Positions 23,915 through 32,333 of a stretch of DNA of 56,722 nucleotides are shown in pieces; the stretch's first letter is position 1; the number at the start of each line of letters is the position of its first letter. Under the pieces are notes generated by a model. The model saw only the letters and a program-made list of their open reading frames with translations, did not search any database and was not told the DNA's origin. The translations under genes were made by a program, and so were the position numbers. Source of the stretch: an uncultured Dorea sp. (lineage in GTDB: Bacteria > Bacillota > Clostridia > Lachnospirales > Lachnospiraceae); contig CAJUFA010000022.1 of assembly GCA_910585725.1 (NCBI GenBank), forward strand, positions 1-56,722. The letters are read 5' to 3'.

Positions 23915-25846
23915 TTAAATCGGAGCATACCGGATATCATTAAGACAAGACAATAATTTCTTCGTATAATCATGCTTCGGATTGGAAAATAGTTCTTTTA
24001 CCGGCGCCGTCTCCACCAATTTTCCCTGATACATGACTCCGACTCTGTCGCATAAGAATTCGACCATTGCCAGATCATGGGCGATAAACAAGAATGAGAA
24101 TCCATGTTCCTTCTGGAGATGACGGAACAGATTCACAATCTGCGCCTGAATCGATACATCCAGCGACGCAATAGGCTCGTCCGCCACCAAAAGTTCTGGT
24201 TCCATGGTCAGAGCCCTTGCGATAGCCACCCTCTGTCTCTGCCCTCCGGATAATTCCGCAGGATATTTATCCAGATAACCGGCGTCTAGTCCGACATAAC
24301 GCATCTGGAATTCTGCCTCTGCGCGCAGAGAACCTCTCGGCGGGTTGATGCGATGGATCTTCAAGGGTTCCGCTATGATATCCCCTACCTTCATCCGCGG
24401 ATTCAGACTGGAATTGGAATCCTGGAAAATCATCTGCCGCGTCGTCTCAAGCATCCGCTTATTCCTGCGAAACTGCCCGGGTTCACAGATATCAATCCCT
24501 TTATATAAGATTCTTCCTGCTCCGGACGCTTCCATATCAGAACCCCTTCGTATATCTGCTTCGCCTCGCCCCCCGGCAGCTCCTTGTCCGGGAGGTCGGT
24601 AGATATTCATGATACACCGTGCAACCGTCGATTTCCCCGAACCCGACTCCCCGATCAAACCGAATATCTCTCCACGCCTGATCTGGAAAGAAACATCCTC
24701 TGCCGCCTTCACCGACAACTTATCTCTAATTGAAAATGTATAAGACAGATGCCGTACATCTAATAATATCTCTTCCTTTATTCCCGTCTTCATAACGCCC
24801 CCTGCAGGATACTGCTTCCCGCCGTTCCGAAGATCTGCCGCCTTTAAGACAGCGGCGCCGGACGGAATCTTCGGCGCGCGCTCATCCAAAAGCCAGGTTG
24901 CCGCATAATGTGTATCCGTAACCCGGAACACAGGCGGTTCTTCCTCATAATCAATCGCAAGCGCATATTCGTTACGGCATGCGAAAGCATCCCCCTTCGG
25001 CAGATGATGCGGCGTCGGAGGCATCCCCGGAATCGTATACAACTCATCCCTTCCTTTTGAAAATGCCGGAAGAGACTTCATAAGCCCCCACGTATACGGA
25101 TGTCTCGGGTCGGTAAATATCTCCTCTGCCGTACCGATCTCCACAATCTTGCCGGCATACATCACCGCAACCCGGTCCGCGATCCTTGCGGCGATACCCA
25201 AATCATGCGTCACAAAAACGGCCGCCGTCCCAAGCTTATGCCGGATATCCCGAAGCAGATTTAAAATCTGCGCCTGTATCGTCACATCCAGCGCAGTCGT
25301 CGGTTCATCCGCGAATAGAATCTCCGGATTCCCGGCAAGCGCCGCCGCCATCACGCTCCGCTGCCGCATTCCGCCGGAAAAATGACAGGGATACATGTTC
25401 ATCCGCTCTTCCGGACGCTCAATCCCGACCAATGTCAGTAATTCTATAACCCTTTTTTTCAATTCCTTCTTCGTGATCTTTGGCTGATGCACCTTCACTG
25501 CTTCCGCAATCTGCGTCCCTACGGGCATAACCGGATTCAGCGCTGTCATAGGATCCTGGAGGATCATAGAAAATAACTTCCCCCGAAGTCTCTGCATATC
25601 CCGTTCACGATACCCGGTAATATCTGCGCCCTTCACCCGGATACTTCCTGACCGGATCTTTGCGGCAGAAGGGAGTAACTTCATAATCGCCTTACACAGC
25701 ACGCTTTTCCCGCAGCCTGACTCTCCCACGATAACCAGTATCTCCCCGGCCCTCAATGAGAAACTGACATCCCGCACAGCCTGTATATCCCCGTTCAGTG
25801 TATGGAAACTGACGGAAAGATTGTTTACCTCAAGTATTTCATTCAT
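23915..25846 (-). CDS. Fused double ATPase of a peptide/nickel ABC transporter (OppD-OppF type)
   Basis: A 643-residue protein with two complete ABC domains in one chain. Domain 1: Walker A GESGCGKSVLC, signature FSGGMRQRS, Walker B ILFADEPTTALDV. Domain 2: GESGSGKSTVA, LSGGQRQRVAIARAL, LLVADEPIASLDV. The linker after domain 1 keeps the IPGMPPTPHHLP start of the oligopeptide-type C-terminal domain but has lost most of its cysteines. The ATG at 25846 is chosen over one at 25861; it overlaps the end of the binding-protein gene. Usually these two ATPases are separate proteins; fusions occur in some systems. Confidence 0.88.
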   Translation of the reverse strand: MNEILEVNNLSVSFHTLNGDIQAVRDVSFSLRAGEILVIVGESGCGKSVLCKAIMKLLPSAAKIRSGSIRVKGADITGYRERDMQRLRGKLFSMILQDPMTALNPVMPVGTQIAEAVKVHQPKITKKELKKRVIELLTLVGIERPEERMNMYPCHFSGGMRQRSVMAAALAGNPEILFADEPTTALDVTIQAQILNLLRDIRHKLGTAAVFVTHDLGIAARIADRVAVMYAGKIVEIGTAEEIFTDPRHPYTWGLMKSLPAFSKGRDELYTIPGMPPTPHHLPKGDAFACRNEYALAIDYEEEPPVFRVTDTHYAATWLLDERAPKIPSGAAVLKAADLRNGGKQYPAGGVMKTGIKEEILLDVRHLSYTFSIRDKLSVKAAEDVSFQIRRGEIFGLIGESGSGKSTVARCIMNIYRPPGQGAAGGRGEADIRRGSDMEASGAGRILYKGIDICEPGQFRRNKRMLETTRQMIFQDSNSSLNPRMKVGDIIAEPLKIHRINPPRGSLRAEAEFQMRYVGLDAGYLDKYPAELSGGQRQRVAIARALTMEPELLVADEPIASLDVSIQAQIVNLFRHLQKEHGFSFLFIAHDLAMVEFLCDRVGVMYQGKLVETAPVKELFSNPKHDYTKKLLSCLNDIRYAPI

Positions 25847-27420
25847 TTTACAATCGTCCACTCCGTAATATTCCAGAATATCCCCACGCCGTGATGTCCC
25901 ATAACCGTATCCGCCGCGATCCCCTGAATCCTGGAATCCGCCACATAATTCGCGTCTATATAACAGATAAACGCATAAGCCGGATCCTTTGCCAGTTCGA
26001 CCTGAAACTTATCATACGCCTCGGCCCGAACCTCAGGATCATCGGACTGGCGCGCCTCGGTCAGATATCTGTCCACCAGTTCGTTGGAATATCCGCTGTA
26101 ATTCGCCCCCTTATCCGTACCGAACACCTTATATGTATGGTCGTCCGCGTCAAAGGGACTTCCCCAGCCGATCAGGTAAGCCGTCTGTCCCTCCCAGTCT
26201 ACCTGAGCCGGGATATCTGCCGTACACTCAATCCCAACCTCCCGAAGCTGCTGGATAACTGCCTGCGCAATATCGATACGAACCTGGTCTCCCGCGCCTA
26301 CACTGATCACAAAACCTACGGTCTCGCCGTCTCTTTCATAGAAGCCGCCGCTTCCCATCTTACATCCTGCATCCTCAAGAATCTGCCTCGCCTTCTCGGG
26401 ATCATAATCATAATGCTCCACATCTTCATTATTATAAATATTTCTCTGCAGCGGTCCATATGCGGCGGCGCCCTGTCCAAGAAGTATGGCGTCGACGATC
26501 GCCTGCCTGTCGATCGCATAGCAGACAGCCGGAATAATATCCCGGTTCTTCTTCCAGTACCCATTCCGGAAATTAAACAGAATCCCCCTGTAATCCGAAG
26601 TCCTCATATCATAGCATTGATAGCCCTCCTTCTCTGCAAAAGATTCCGCATCCTTCGGCGTCAGCAGCGCCAAATCAAGCTCGCCTGATTCCATCTGCAT
26701 TGCCTTCACATTATCATCCGGAACGATCTTGAAAACAATCCTTCCAATCTCAGGCTTATCTTTAAAATATGCTTCATTTTTTACGAGGGTGATCGCCTGC
26801 CCTTCATCCCAATCCTCCAGCCTGTAAGGGCCGGTACCCACCGGATGCCGGAAGAAATCCGACTCCTGCATATCCTCACCCCTGAGCAGATGTTCCGGAA
26901 GCACCGCCATCGTCATATAGTCAAGAAACGCTGCGTTTGGCTCCGCCAGGCGAAATGCTATGGTATAGTCGTCCTCCACGGCGATCTCTTCCACGTCTTC
27001 ATAGTTCGGCGCATTCTCGGATCCGTTCTCGGGATTCATGATTGCCTCAATCGTAAATTTCACATCCTCTGCCGTAAATTCTTCACCGTCATGCCACTTC
27101 ACCCCTTCTTCCAGACAAAACGTGTAGGTACAGGTCCCCTCGTCAAAATCCCAGCTCTTCGCCAGACCGGGAACCACTTCGTTCTCCCCGTTATGGGCCG
27201 TAAGACCGTTAAAAATCAGAATATTAATCTCACCGTGTTCATCCATCGCCGGATTGATCCTGGTATAATCACCGCTGCCATAGATTAACGTACCGCCGTC
27301 GTCCGCGTTCTGATCCACGGCAGAATCCGATGGAGATTCCTGCGGGCTAGACGCTGCGCCGCAGGCAGTCAGCGTAAAAGCCATGATCACAATCTGTATC
27401 CATAATATAGATCTTTTCAT
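25843..27420 (-). CDS. Family 5 substrate-binding lipoprotein, possible nickel or peptide binder
   Basis: A 525-residue lipoprotein with lipobox LTAC (C20) and an acidic linker. Family 5 motifs are visible: GLTAHNGENEVVPGLAKSWD, then FTAEDVKFTIEAIMNP, PVGTGPYRLEDWDEGQAITL and DPEKARQILEDAG. The C-terminal GHHGVGIFWNI stretch holds a His pair that might contact a metal. The gene lies 21 bases after larB, whose pathway needs nickel, so nickel is a reasonable substrate; a peptide or metallophore remains possible. Confidence 0.85.
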   Translation of the reverse strand: MKRSILWIQIVIMAFTLTACGAASSPQESPSDSAVDQNADDGGTLIYGSGDYTRINPAMDEHGEINILIFNGLTAHNGENEVVPGLAKSWDFDEGTCTYTFCLEEGVKWHDGEEFTAEDVKFTIEAIMNPENGSENAPNYEDVEEIAVEDDYTIAFRLAEPNAAFLDYMTMAVLPEHLLRGEDMQESDFFRHPVGTGPYRLEDWDEGQAITLVKNEAYFKDKPEIGRIVFKIVPDDNVKAMQMESGELDLALLTPKDAESFAEKEGYQCYDMRTSDYRGILFNFRNGYWKKNRDIIPAVCYAIDRQAIVDAILLGQGAAAYGPLQRNIYNNEDVEHYDYDPEKARQILEDAGCKMGSGGFYERDGETVGFVISVGAGDQVRIDIAQAVIQQLREVGIECTADIPAQVDWEGQTAYLIGWGSPFDADDHTYKVFGTDKGANYSGYSNELVDRYLTEARQSDDPEVRAEAYDKFQVELAKDPAYAFICYIDANYVADSRIQGIAADTVMGHHGVGIFWNITEWTIVK

Positions 27421-27441
27421 TATATTTTTCCTTCCTTTAAT

Positions 27442-28188
27442 CTATTTCTTCTCCCCCAATCGGTTGATCTGCGTCGCAATATAGCCCGCGCCATAGCCGT
27501 TATCAATATTCACAACCGCAATCCCGTTTGCACAGGAATTGATCATTGTAAGAAGCGCAGACAATCCGTTAAGATTAGCTCCGTATCCTACGGAGGTCGG
27601 CACCGCGATCACCGGCTTATCCACCATTCCTCCAATGACGCTGGCCAGCGCGCCCTCCATTCCTGCAATAGCTATCACACAGTTGGCGCTCTGAATCATC
27701 TCCAGTCTCGAGAGCAGACGATGAATCCCGCTGACCCCGACGTCATAGATCCGTTCCACATAACTTCCAAAATACTCCGCAGTCTGCGCCGCCTCCTCCG
27801 CCACCGGGATATCCGCGGTCCCCGCCGTACAGACCGCGATCCTGCCGGTATGCTCCTTCGCCGGCCTCTCAATCTTCATAATTCGGGAAAGCGGGTCATA
27901 TTCAAGATTTGGCAAATGCAGTTTCAGCGCTTCATACTGTTCCGCAGATGCACGTGTTCCGAACACCTCGCCGTTTTCTTCATATAATTTCTGATATATG
28001 TGCAAGATGTGTTCCGTCGCTTTTCCGCTGCAGAATACCACTTCCGGGAAACCGGAACGAAGTTTCCTGTGGGTGTCAAGCTTCGCGTACCCCATCTCCT
28101 CGAAAGGCTGTCTGCGGAAGATCTGTTCCGCCTCCTCCACCGTCATGCCGCCGCTTTTCACTTTTTCCAATATCTCTCTTGTATCCAT
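27442..28188 (-). CDS. larB: LarB, pyridinium-3,5-biscarboxylate mononucleotide synthase
   Basis: A 248-residue enzyme of the PurE-like (AIR carboxylase) family. LarB carboxylates and hydrolyses nicotinic acid adenine dinucleotide as the first step to the nickel-pincer cofactor of lactate racemase and related enzymes. Visible are the N-terminal LarB region (GYAKLDTHRKLRSGFPEVVF), the PurE-like core (IAVCTAGTADIPVAEEA), and the SVIGGMVDKPVIAVPTSVGY and GIAVVNIDNGYGAGYIA segments. GGGAGAG precedes the ATG. It heads the peptide/nickel-type transporter genes. larC, larE and larA are not in the window. Confidence 0.88.
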   Translation of the reverse strand: MDTREILEKVKSGGMTVEEAEQIFRRQPFEEMGYAKLDTHRKLRSGFPEVVFCSGKATEHILHIYQKLYEENGEVFGTRASAEQYEALKLHLPNLEYDPLSRIMKIERPAKEHTGRIAVCTAGTADIPVAEEAAQTAEYFGSYVERIYDVGVSGIHRLLSRLEMIQSANCVIAIAGMEGALASVIGGMVDKPVIAVPTSVGYGANLNGLSALLTMINSCANGIAVVNIDNGYGAGYIATQINRLGEKK

Positions 28189-28210
28189 ATCTTCTCTCCC
28201 AGCCTTTTTT

Positions 28211-28350
28211 CCGCTTCTTTCTTTGTTTGTTTTTCTGTTTCTTTCTTTGTTTCTTTTTCCGCTTCTTTCTTTATTTGTTTTCTGCTTCTTTCTTTGTTTC
28301 TTTTTCCGCTTCTTTTTTCGTTTCTTTTTTCACTTCTTTTTTCGTTTTTT
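28211..28350. repeat. 24-bp polypyrimidine minisatellite upstream of larB
   Basis: Six tandem units follow one another, of the type CCGCTTCTTTCTTTGTTTC plus T-run: 28211-28234, 28235-28258, 28259-28281, 28282-28305, 28306-28329 and a partial sixth. All are 24 bp except the third (23 bp). On the minus strand the units read as Lys/Glu-rich codons (KKEAEKET), but the 23-bp unit breaks the frame and no good start exists, so I do not call a gene. The remainder of 28189-28641 shows no gene or clear regulator site. Confidence 0.75.
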
Positions 28351-28641
28351 CTCTGCCTTTTGAGTGTGCTGCTGATTTTTCTAAGCATTTCACATCGCTG
28401 CCGAACAAAAAAAGCCGCAAAAACACTGCCTGCCTTTCTGGCAGACGCTTTGTCTTCGTGACTTTATTCTTCCTTGTTCTGTTTTCATTTATATGCCGTC
28501 TCTGTCTGCCGACAGTCAACGGATATACAGTTCCTAAGCAGGAATCCGCCCTTCGGGGCCGTCGTCGTTACACTTCTGTGCATCCCATGATTCAGATCTT
28601 CCTGAACCTATCTCCTGCTATTCTCCCGCCGTTCCATCCGG

Positions 28642-29049
28642 TTAGAACCGGCTCTCCCGCAATCGGTCTATCACAGCCTCTATCATAACACTCATAGAAG
28701 TATTCTTAACCCCTACTATGATATTATTGCATTGGTTCATCGGAATCAACAGCTTCTTCACATCGCTTTGTCCCACTGCCGCAGCCATAGCCGGCGTAAT
28801 CTCCCCGTACATAGAATCTGCAATGGCGATTCCTACCGGCCCGACGATCACGTCCGCTCTTCTGCATCCTGTGACTACCGCGTTCTCCCCTGTTGCTCCA
28901 TGATCCGCACCCGCCTTCAGCATATTGGAAGTCGCAAGGGTATTCGTACCGACGGCCGTAATCTCCGCCTGCGGAAATTCTTTCTTTATGGAGGCGACCA
29001 GTTGTCTCCCCAGGCCGCCTCCCTGTGCATCTATGACCAAAATGTTCAT
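28642..29049 (-). CDS. DUF3842 family protein
   Basis: A 135-residue protein matching the DUF3842 family of Clostridia. It starts with a nucleotide-binding-like strand and loop (MNILVIDAQGGGLGRQLVAS) and later has a second glycine-rich segment (VIVGPVGIAIADSMYGEIT). Function is unknown to me; the fold suggests nucleotide or sugar-phosphate binding. It begins 6 bases after the thrS stop and so shares the T-box-controlled transcript. Confidence 0.8.
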   Translation of the reverse strand: MNILVIDAQGGGLGRQLVASIKKEFPQAEITAVGTNTLATSNMLKAGADHGATGENAVVTGCRRADVIVGPVGIAIADSMYGEITPAMAAAVGQSDVKKLLIPMNQCNNIIVGVKNTSMSVMIEAVIDRLRESRF

Positions 29050-29055
29050 ATCTTC

Positions 29056-31011
29056 CTAATCCTCGACTTCAATCTTCCGGATTTTCTTCGTACGGATCTC
29101 TTCACAGATCTCACTGATAAACGTATCCAAAGATTTCTGTCCTTCGTCGCCTAAGAAACGGCTTCTCACGGATACCAGACCTTCCTCCTGTTCTTTTGCT
29201 CCCACTACCAGCATATACGGTACCCGATCCAGACGTGCCTCTCTGATCTTATAGCCCATCTTTTCCGAACGCTGGTCAACGAAGCAGCGGATACCATTGG
29301 ATTTCAGCCTGCTTTCCACCTGCGCCGCGTAATCATGGAATTTCTCGGAAATCGGGATCACGCGTACCTGTTCCGGACACAGCCATGTAGGGAACAATCC
29401 CGCATATTTCTCGATCAGCCATGCGAGAGTTCTCTCGTAACAGCCCATAGATGTCCGATGAATAATATACGGACGTATCTTCTCACCGTTCTCGTCAATA
29501 TAATACATATCAAACTGCTCTGCAAGCAGGGCGTCCCACTGGATCGTAATCATGGTATCTTCCTTGCCGTATACATTCTTGGCGTTGATATCTACCTTTG
29601 GCCCATAGAACGCGGCTTCTCCTACATCCTCTACGAACGGGATATTCAGTTCCTTCAGCATAGAACGGATATGCCCCTCGGTCTCTTCCCATACCTCAGG
29701 AGCGCCGATGTACTTCTCCGTATTCTCCGGATCCCACCTTGACAGATGATAGGTAACATCCTCCTCTACCCCCAGAACCTGCAGGCAATGCTGTGCCAGC
29801 GCGATACAGTCTTTGAATTCCTTGACCATCTGATCCGGCCGCACGATCAGATGTCCCTCAGTGATCGTAAACTGACGCACGCGAGTCAGACCGTGCATCT
29901 CGCCGGAATCCTCATTGCGGAACAGAGTAGACGTCTCGCTGTAACGCAGAGGCAGGTCACGATAGCTGTGCTGCTCGGCTTTGTATACATAATACTGGAA
30001 CGGGCAGGTCATCGGACGAAGGGCAAATACTTCTTTATCCTTCTCCTCGTCCCCCAGTACAAACATGCCTTCTTTATAGTGATCCCAGTGCCCGGATATC
30101 TTATAGAGATCGCTCTTTGCCATCAGAGGAGTCTTCGTACGGATATATCCTCTCTCGTTATCCTCCAGATCCTCCATCCATCTCTGGAGTTCCTTTAACA
30201 TAATCACACCCTTGGGCATCAGCAGCGGCAGACCCTGTCCGATGACGTCCACCGTAGTAAACAGCTTCATCTCACGGCCAAGCTTATTGTGGTCCCGCTT
30301 TTTCGCTTCCTCCAGCTTATGCAGATGCTCCGCCAGTTCGTCCTTCGTGCCGTATGCCGTTCCGTAGATACGGGCAAGCATCTGATTCTTCTCGCTTCCT
30401 CTCCAGTATGCGCCGGAAGAAGAAAGAAGCTTGAATGCCTTCACACCCTTCGTGCTCATCAGATGCGGTCCTGCGCACAGATCAACCCAGTCGCCCTGCG
30501 TATAGAATGATATCTCGGCGTCTTCCGGAAGATCTTCGATCAATTCTACTTTATAAGACTCGTTTCTCTCTTTGAAAAATGCAATCGCTTCCTCCCTGGA
30601 TTTGGTGAAACGCTCAATCTTCGCACCCTTCTTTATAATCTTCTTCATTTCTTTCTCAATTGCGTCCAGATCCTCTCTCGAGAACGGCGCGCTCTCAAAA
30701 TCATAATAAAATCCGGTATCAATGGACGGCCCGATCGCTACCTTCGCATCCGGAAAAAGATTCTGTACGGCCTCTGCCATCACATGAGACGCCGTATGGC
30801 GAAGAACCGCCAGTCCCTTCTCGTCTCTGGCCGTAAGGATATTCAGCTTACAGTCGCCGTCAAGTACGGTGCGCAGATCCGCCACCTCCCCGTCGACTTC
30901 CCCGGCGCATGCGGCGCGCGCCAGACCTTCACTGATGTCATACGCAATATCAATAATAGCTTTTGCTTCTGCATATTCCTTCGTTGAACCATCTTTTAAT
31001 GTGATAATCAT
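29056..31011 (-). CDS. thrS: Threonyl-tRNA synthetase
   Basis: A 651-residue class II synthetase that charges tRNA-Thr. Order of domains: TGS (1-62), editing domain with the zinc-like HxxxH (RHTASHVMAEA, H72 and H76) and YYDFESAPF, catalytic core, anticodon-binding domain (from about 545, PEQVRVIPIS). Catalytic motifs: RPMTCPFQYYVY (zinc Cys), RYSETSTLFRNEDSGEMHGL, TEGHL (zinc His) and IHRTSMGCYERT (zinc His, motif 3). The usual MNCPGH is MTCPFQ here, a variant that keeps the Cys. Expression is under a T-box leader that reads uncharged tRNA-Thr. Confidence 0.97.
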   Translation of the reverse strand: MIITLKDGSTKEYAEAKAIIDIAYDISEGLARAACAGEVDGEVADLRTVLDGDCKLNILTARDEKGLAVLRHTASHVMAEAVQNLFPDAKVAIGPSIDTGFYYDFESAPFSREDLDAIEKEMKKIIKKGAKIERFTKSREEAIAFFKERNESYKVELIEDLPEDAEISFYTQGDWVDLCAGPHLMSTKGVKAFKLLSSSGAYWRGSEKNQMLARIYGTAYGTKDELAEHLHKLEEAKKRDHNKLGREMKLFTTVDVIGQGLPLLMPKGVIMLKELQRWMEDLEDNERGYIRTKTPLMAKSDLYKISGHWDHYKEGMFVLGDEEKDKEVFALRPMTCPFQYYVYKAEQHSYRDLPLRYSETSTLFRNEDSGEMHGLTRVRQFTITEGHLIVRPDQMVKEFKDCIALAQHCLQVLGVEEDVTYHLSRWDPENTEKYIGAPEVWEETEGHIRSMLKELNIPFVEDVGEAAFYGPKVDINAKNVYGKEDTMITIQWDALLAEQFDMYYIDENGEKIRPYIIHRTSMGCYERTLAWLIEKYAGLFPTWLCPEQVRVIPISEKFHDYAAQVESRLKSNGIRCFVDQRSEKMGYKIREARLDRVPYMLVVGAKEQEEGLVSVRSRFLGDEGQKSLDTFISEICEEIRTKKIRKIEVED

Positions 31012-31042
31012 ATCTTATTCCTTCCTTTCTTATGATGAATAT

Positions 31043-31366
31043 AAAAAAACCCGCCCTTACGACTCCTGAGAATCATAAGGGACGAGCTAAATAGCTTAAT
31101 CATGATATTCATAATTAAATCTTAGTCGCGGTTCCACCCTTCTTGCCGTCCGCTATACGCGGAAAACCACTTCATTGATGATAACGGAATCACCGGACCG
31201 GATTAAGGCCACTCGGAGCTGGTCTTCAAATGCTTCTGCAATAAGATGCTCTCAGCGCCAGAAGCCTGTATATTATAGTATACTATATATCCTTCCGGGC
31301 ATCTCTCTCTTTAAGGATCCGCATTCTACTCGTCTCGTCTGCGTGTTAGCTTTCTTTTCATTCCTT
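31043..31366 (-). promoter_or_regulatory. T-box riboswitch of thrS
   Basis: The canonical T-box AGGGTGGAACCGCGACTA lies at 31123-31140 (minus). A terminator stem (31054-31081) with a T7 run at 31043-31049 follows. Upstream, Stem I is visible with its AGAGAGATG and GCTGAGAGC loops. In the likely specifier region GAAGACCAGC, ACC (31221-31223) is a Thr codon followed by a purine, in agreement with the downstream gene. The bulge TGGA predicts a tRNA with U at position 73. Uncharged tRNA-Thr stabilises the antiterminator and lets thrS be transcribed. Confidence 0.92.
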
Positions 31367-31373
31367 CTTAACC

Positions 31374-31401
31374 ATTATAGCACAGGAAATCCAATTGTCA
31401 A
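31374..31401 (-). promoter_or_regulatory. Promoter of thrS
   Basis: TTGACA (31396-31401) and TATAAT (31374-31379) on the minus strand are both perfect consensus, 16 bases apart. It lies just past the end of the upstream gene. Confidence 0.85.
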
Positions 31402-31410
31402 TTAAGAATT

Positions 31411-32238
31411 TTATCCGCGGCGCGGAATACCGCTTTCACAGGGCACTGCCGTCTGGCACTTCCCGCATCCAAGCCGGGGCGCGTACTCTTTCTTAACATG
31501 CTGCAGCCATTGATGGCAGGGAGCATGTTCCTTTCCTTCTTCCGATATCGCGTGAACCGGACATCGTCTGATGCATTCCCCGCACCGGATACAGTAATCA
31601 TAAAGTCCCTGATACGGACGCACGTCTGTCTCAAGCTCCAACGATGTGACGAGACTGCAGAATCTCCCCGCCATTCCCTTGCGGGTGATAATCCCCTTCG
31701 ACAGACCAAACGTACCGAGACCGCAGAGGTACGCTATGTGACGCTCCGACCACATACTGCCGTATACCGGCTCTTCGGAATCATTATCCGGCTTCTGATT
31801 CATAAAAGCCTGGAATCCTTCCTCCAACGCCGGCGCACAGGACGGATATCCCTCTTCCCTCAAAGAATCTCTCAGCCTCGCAATAAAAGCGCGGAGGAAT
31901 TCGTTTCCTTCAATCCTGCAGTAAAGCCATTCCAAAGACGGTGTCTCCGGCTCCGTCCGGTTACTCTTCCTCGCCACCTCGCCGGCAGGAAAGAATAAGG
32001 ATACCACCGTTCTTGCTTCCGGCAGCCACTCCTTCGGAGACCGGTGCCAGGGTCCGACTGCCTTCGGGTCCTTATACTCCTGAAACAACGTATCCTCCGC
32101 GGAACCGATCCCTATCAGGGGTTCCGAGAACATCTGAAGTTCCTTAACAGTCCCGTCCTCTCTTTCTACCGTCACATGATTCCCTTCTACCTCGCAGAAC
32201 AATCTGTGAACCAATTCATTCAACTCCATACGATCCAT
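31411..32238 (-). CDS. QueG-like 4Fe-4S double-cluster protein
   Basis: A 275-residue iron-sulfur protein related in its C-terminal half to epoxyqueuosine reductase. The ATG at 32238 is chosen for its GGGAGGG site; a start 33 codons earlier has none. The segment YGSMWSERHIAYLCGLGTFG resembles the cofactor-binding part of QueG. Two ferredoxin-like clusters follow: CIRCGECIRRCP, and C-H-Q...CGKCQTAVPC. The HEAT-repeat C-terminus of true QueG is missing and the N-terminus differs, so it is probably a reductase of unknown substrate and not QueG itself. Confidence 0.75.
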   Translation of the reverse strand: MDRMELNELVHRLFCEVEGNHVTVEREDGTVKELQMFSEPLIGIGSAEDTLFQEYKDPKAVGPWHRSPKEWLPEARTVVSLFFPAGEVARKSNRTEPETPSLEWLYCRIEGNEFLRAFIARLRDSLREEGYPSCAPALEEGFQAFMNQKPDNDSEEPVYGSMWSERHIAYLCGLGTFGLSKGIITRKGMAGRFCSLVTSLELETDVRPYQGLYDYCIRCGECIRRCPVHAISEEGKEHAPCHQWLQHVKKEYAPRLGCGKCQTAVPCESGIPRRG

Positions 32239-32333
32239 GCTATTCCCTCCCGAATCCCTCTTAATACACTCCTGGAACTCCTTTATCAGATAAACCTGAT
32301 TACGAGACGTACACGGCGTGTATATGATCAGAA

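Noticed and set aside
28271..28519. A Lys/Glu-rich 82-codon reading on the minus strand over the minisatellite
   Set aside because: It starts at TTG without a ribosome site, and the reading breaks at the 23-bp unit; composition follows from the purine-rich repeat.
28400..28641. Possible NiCo riboswitch before the larB/nickel-type transporter genes
   Set aside because: I looked for the conserved paired bulges of that class and could not find them; only a small GGCCCCGAAGGGC hairpin is present.
31411..32238. Assignment of the iron-sulfur protein as true QueG
   Set aside because: The C-terminal HEAT-like part is missing and the N-terminus differs, although tgt is present in the window; kept as QueG-like.
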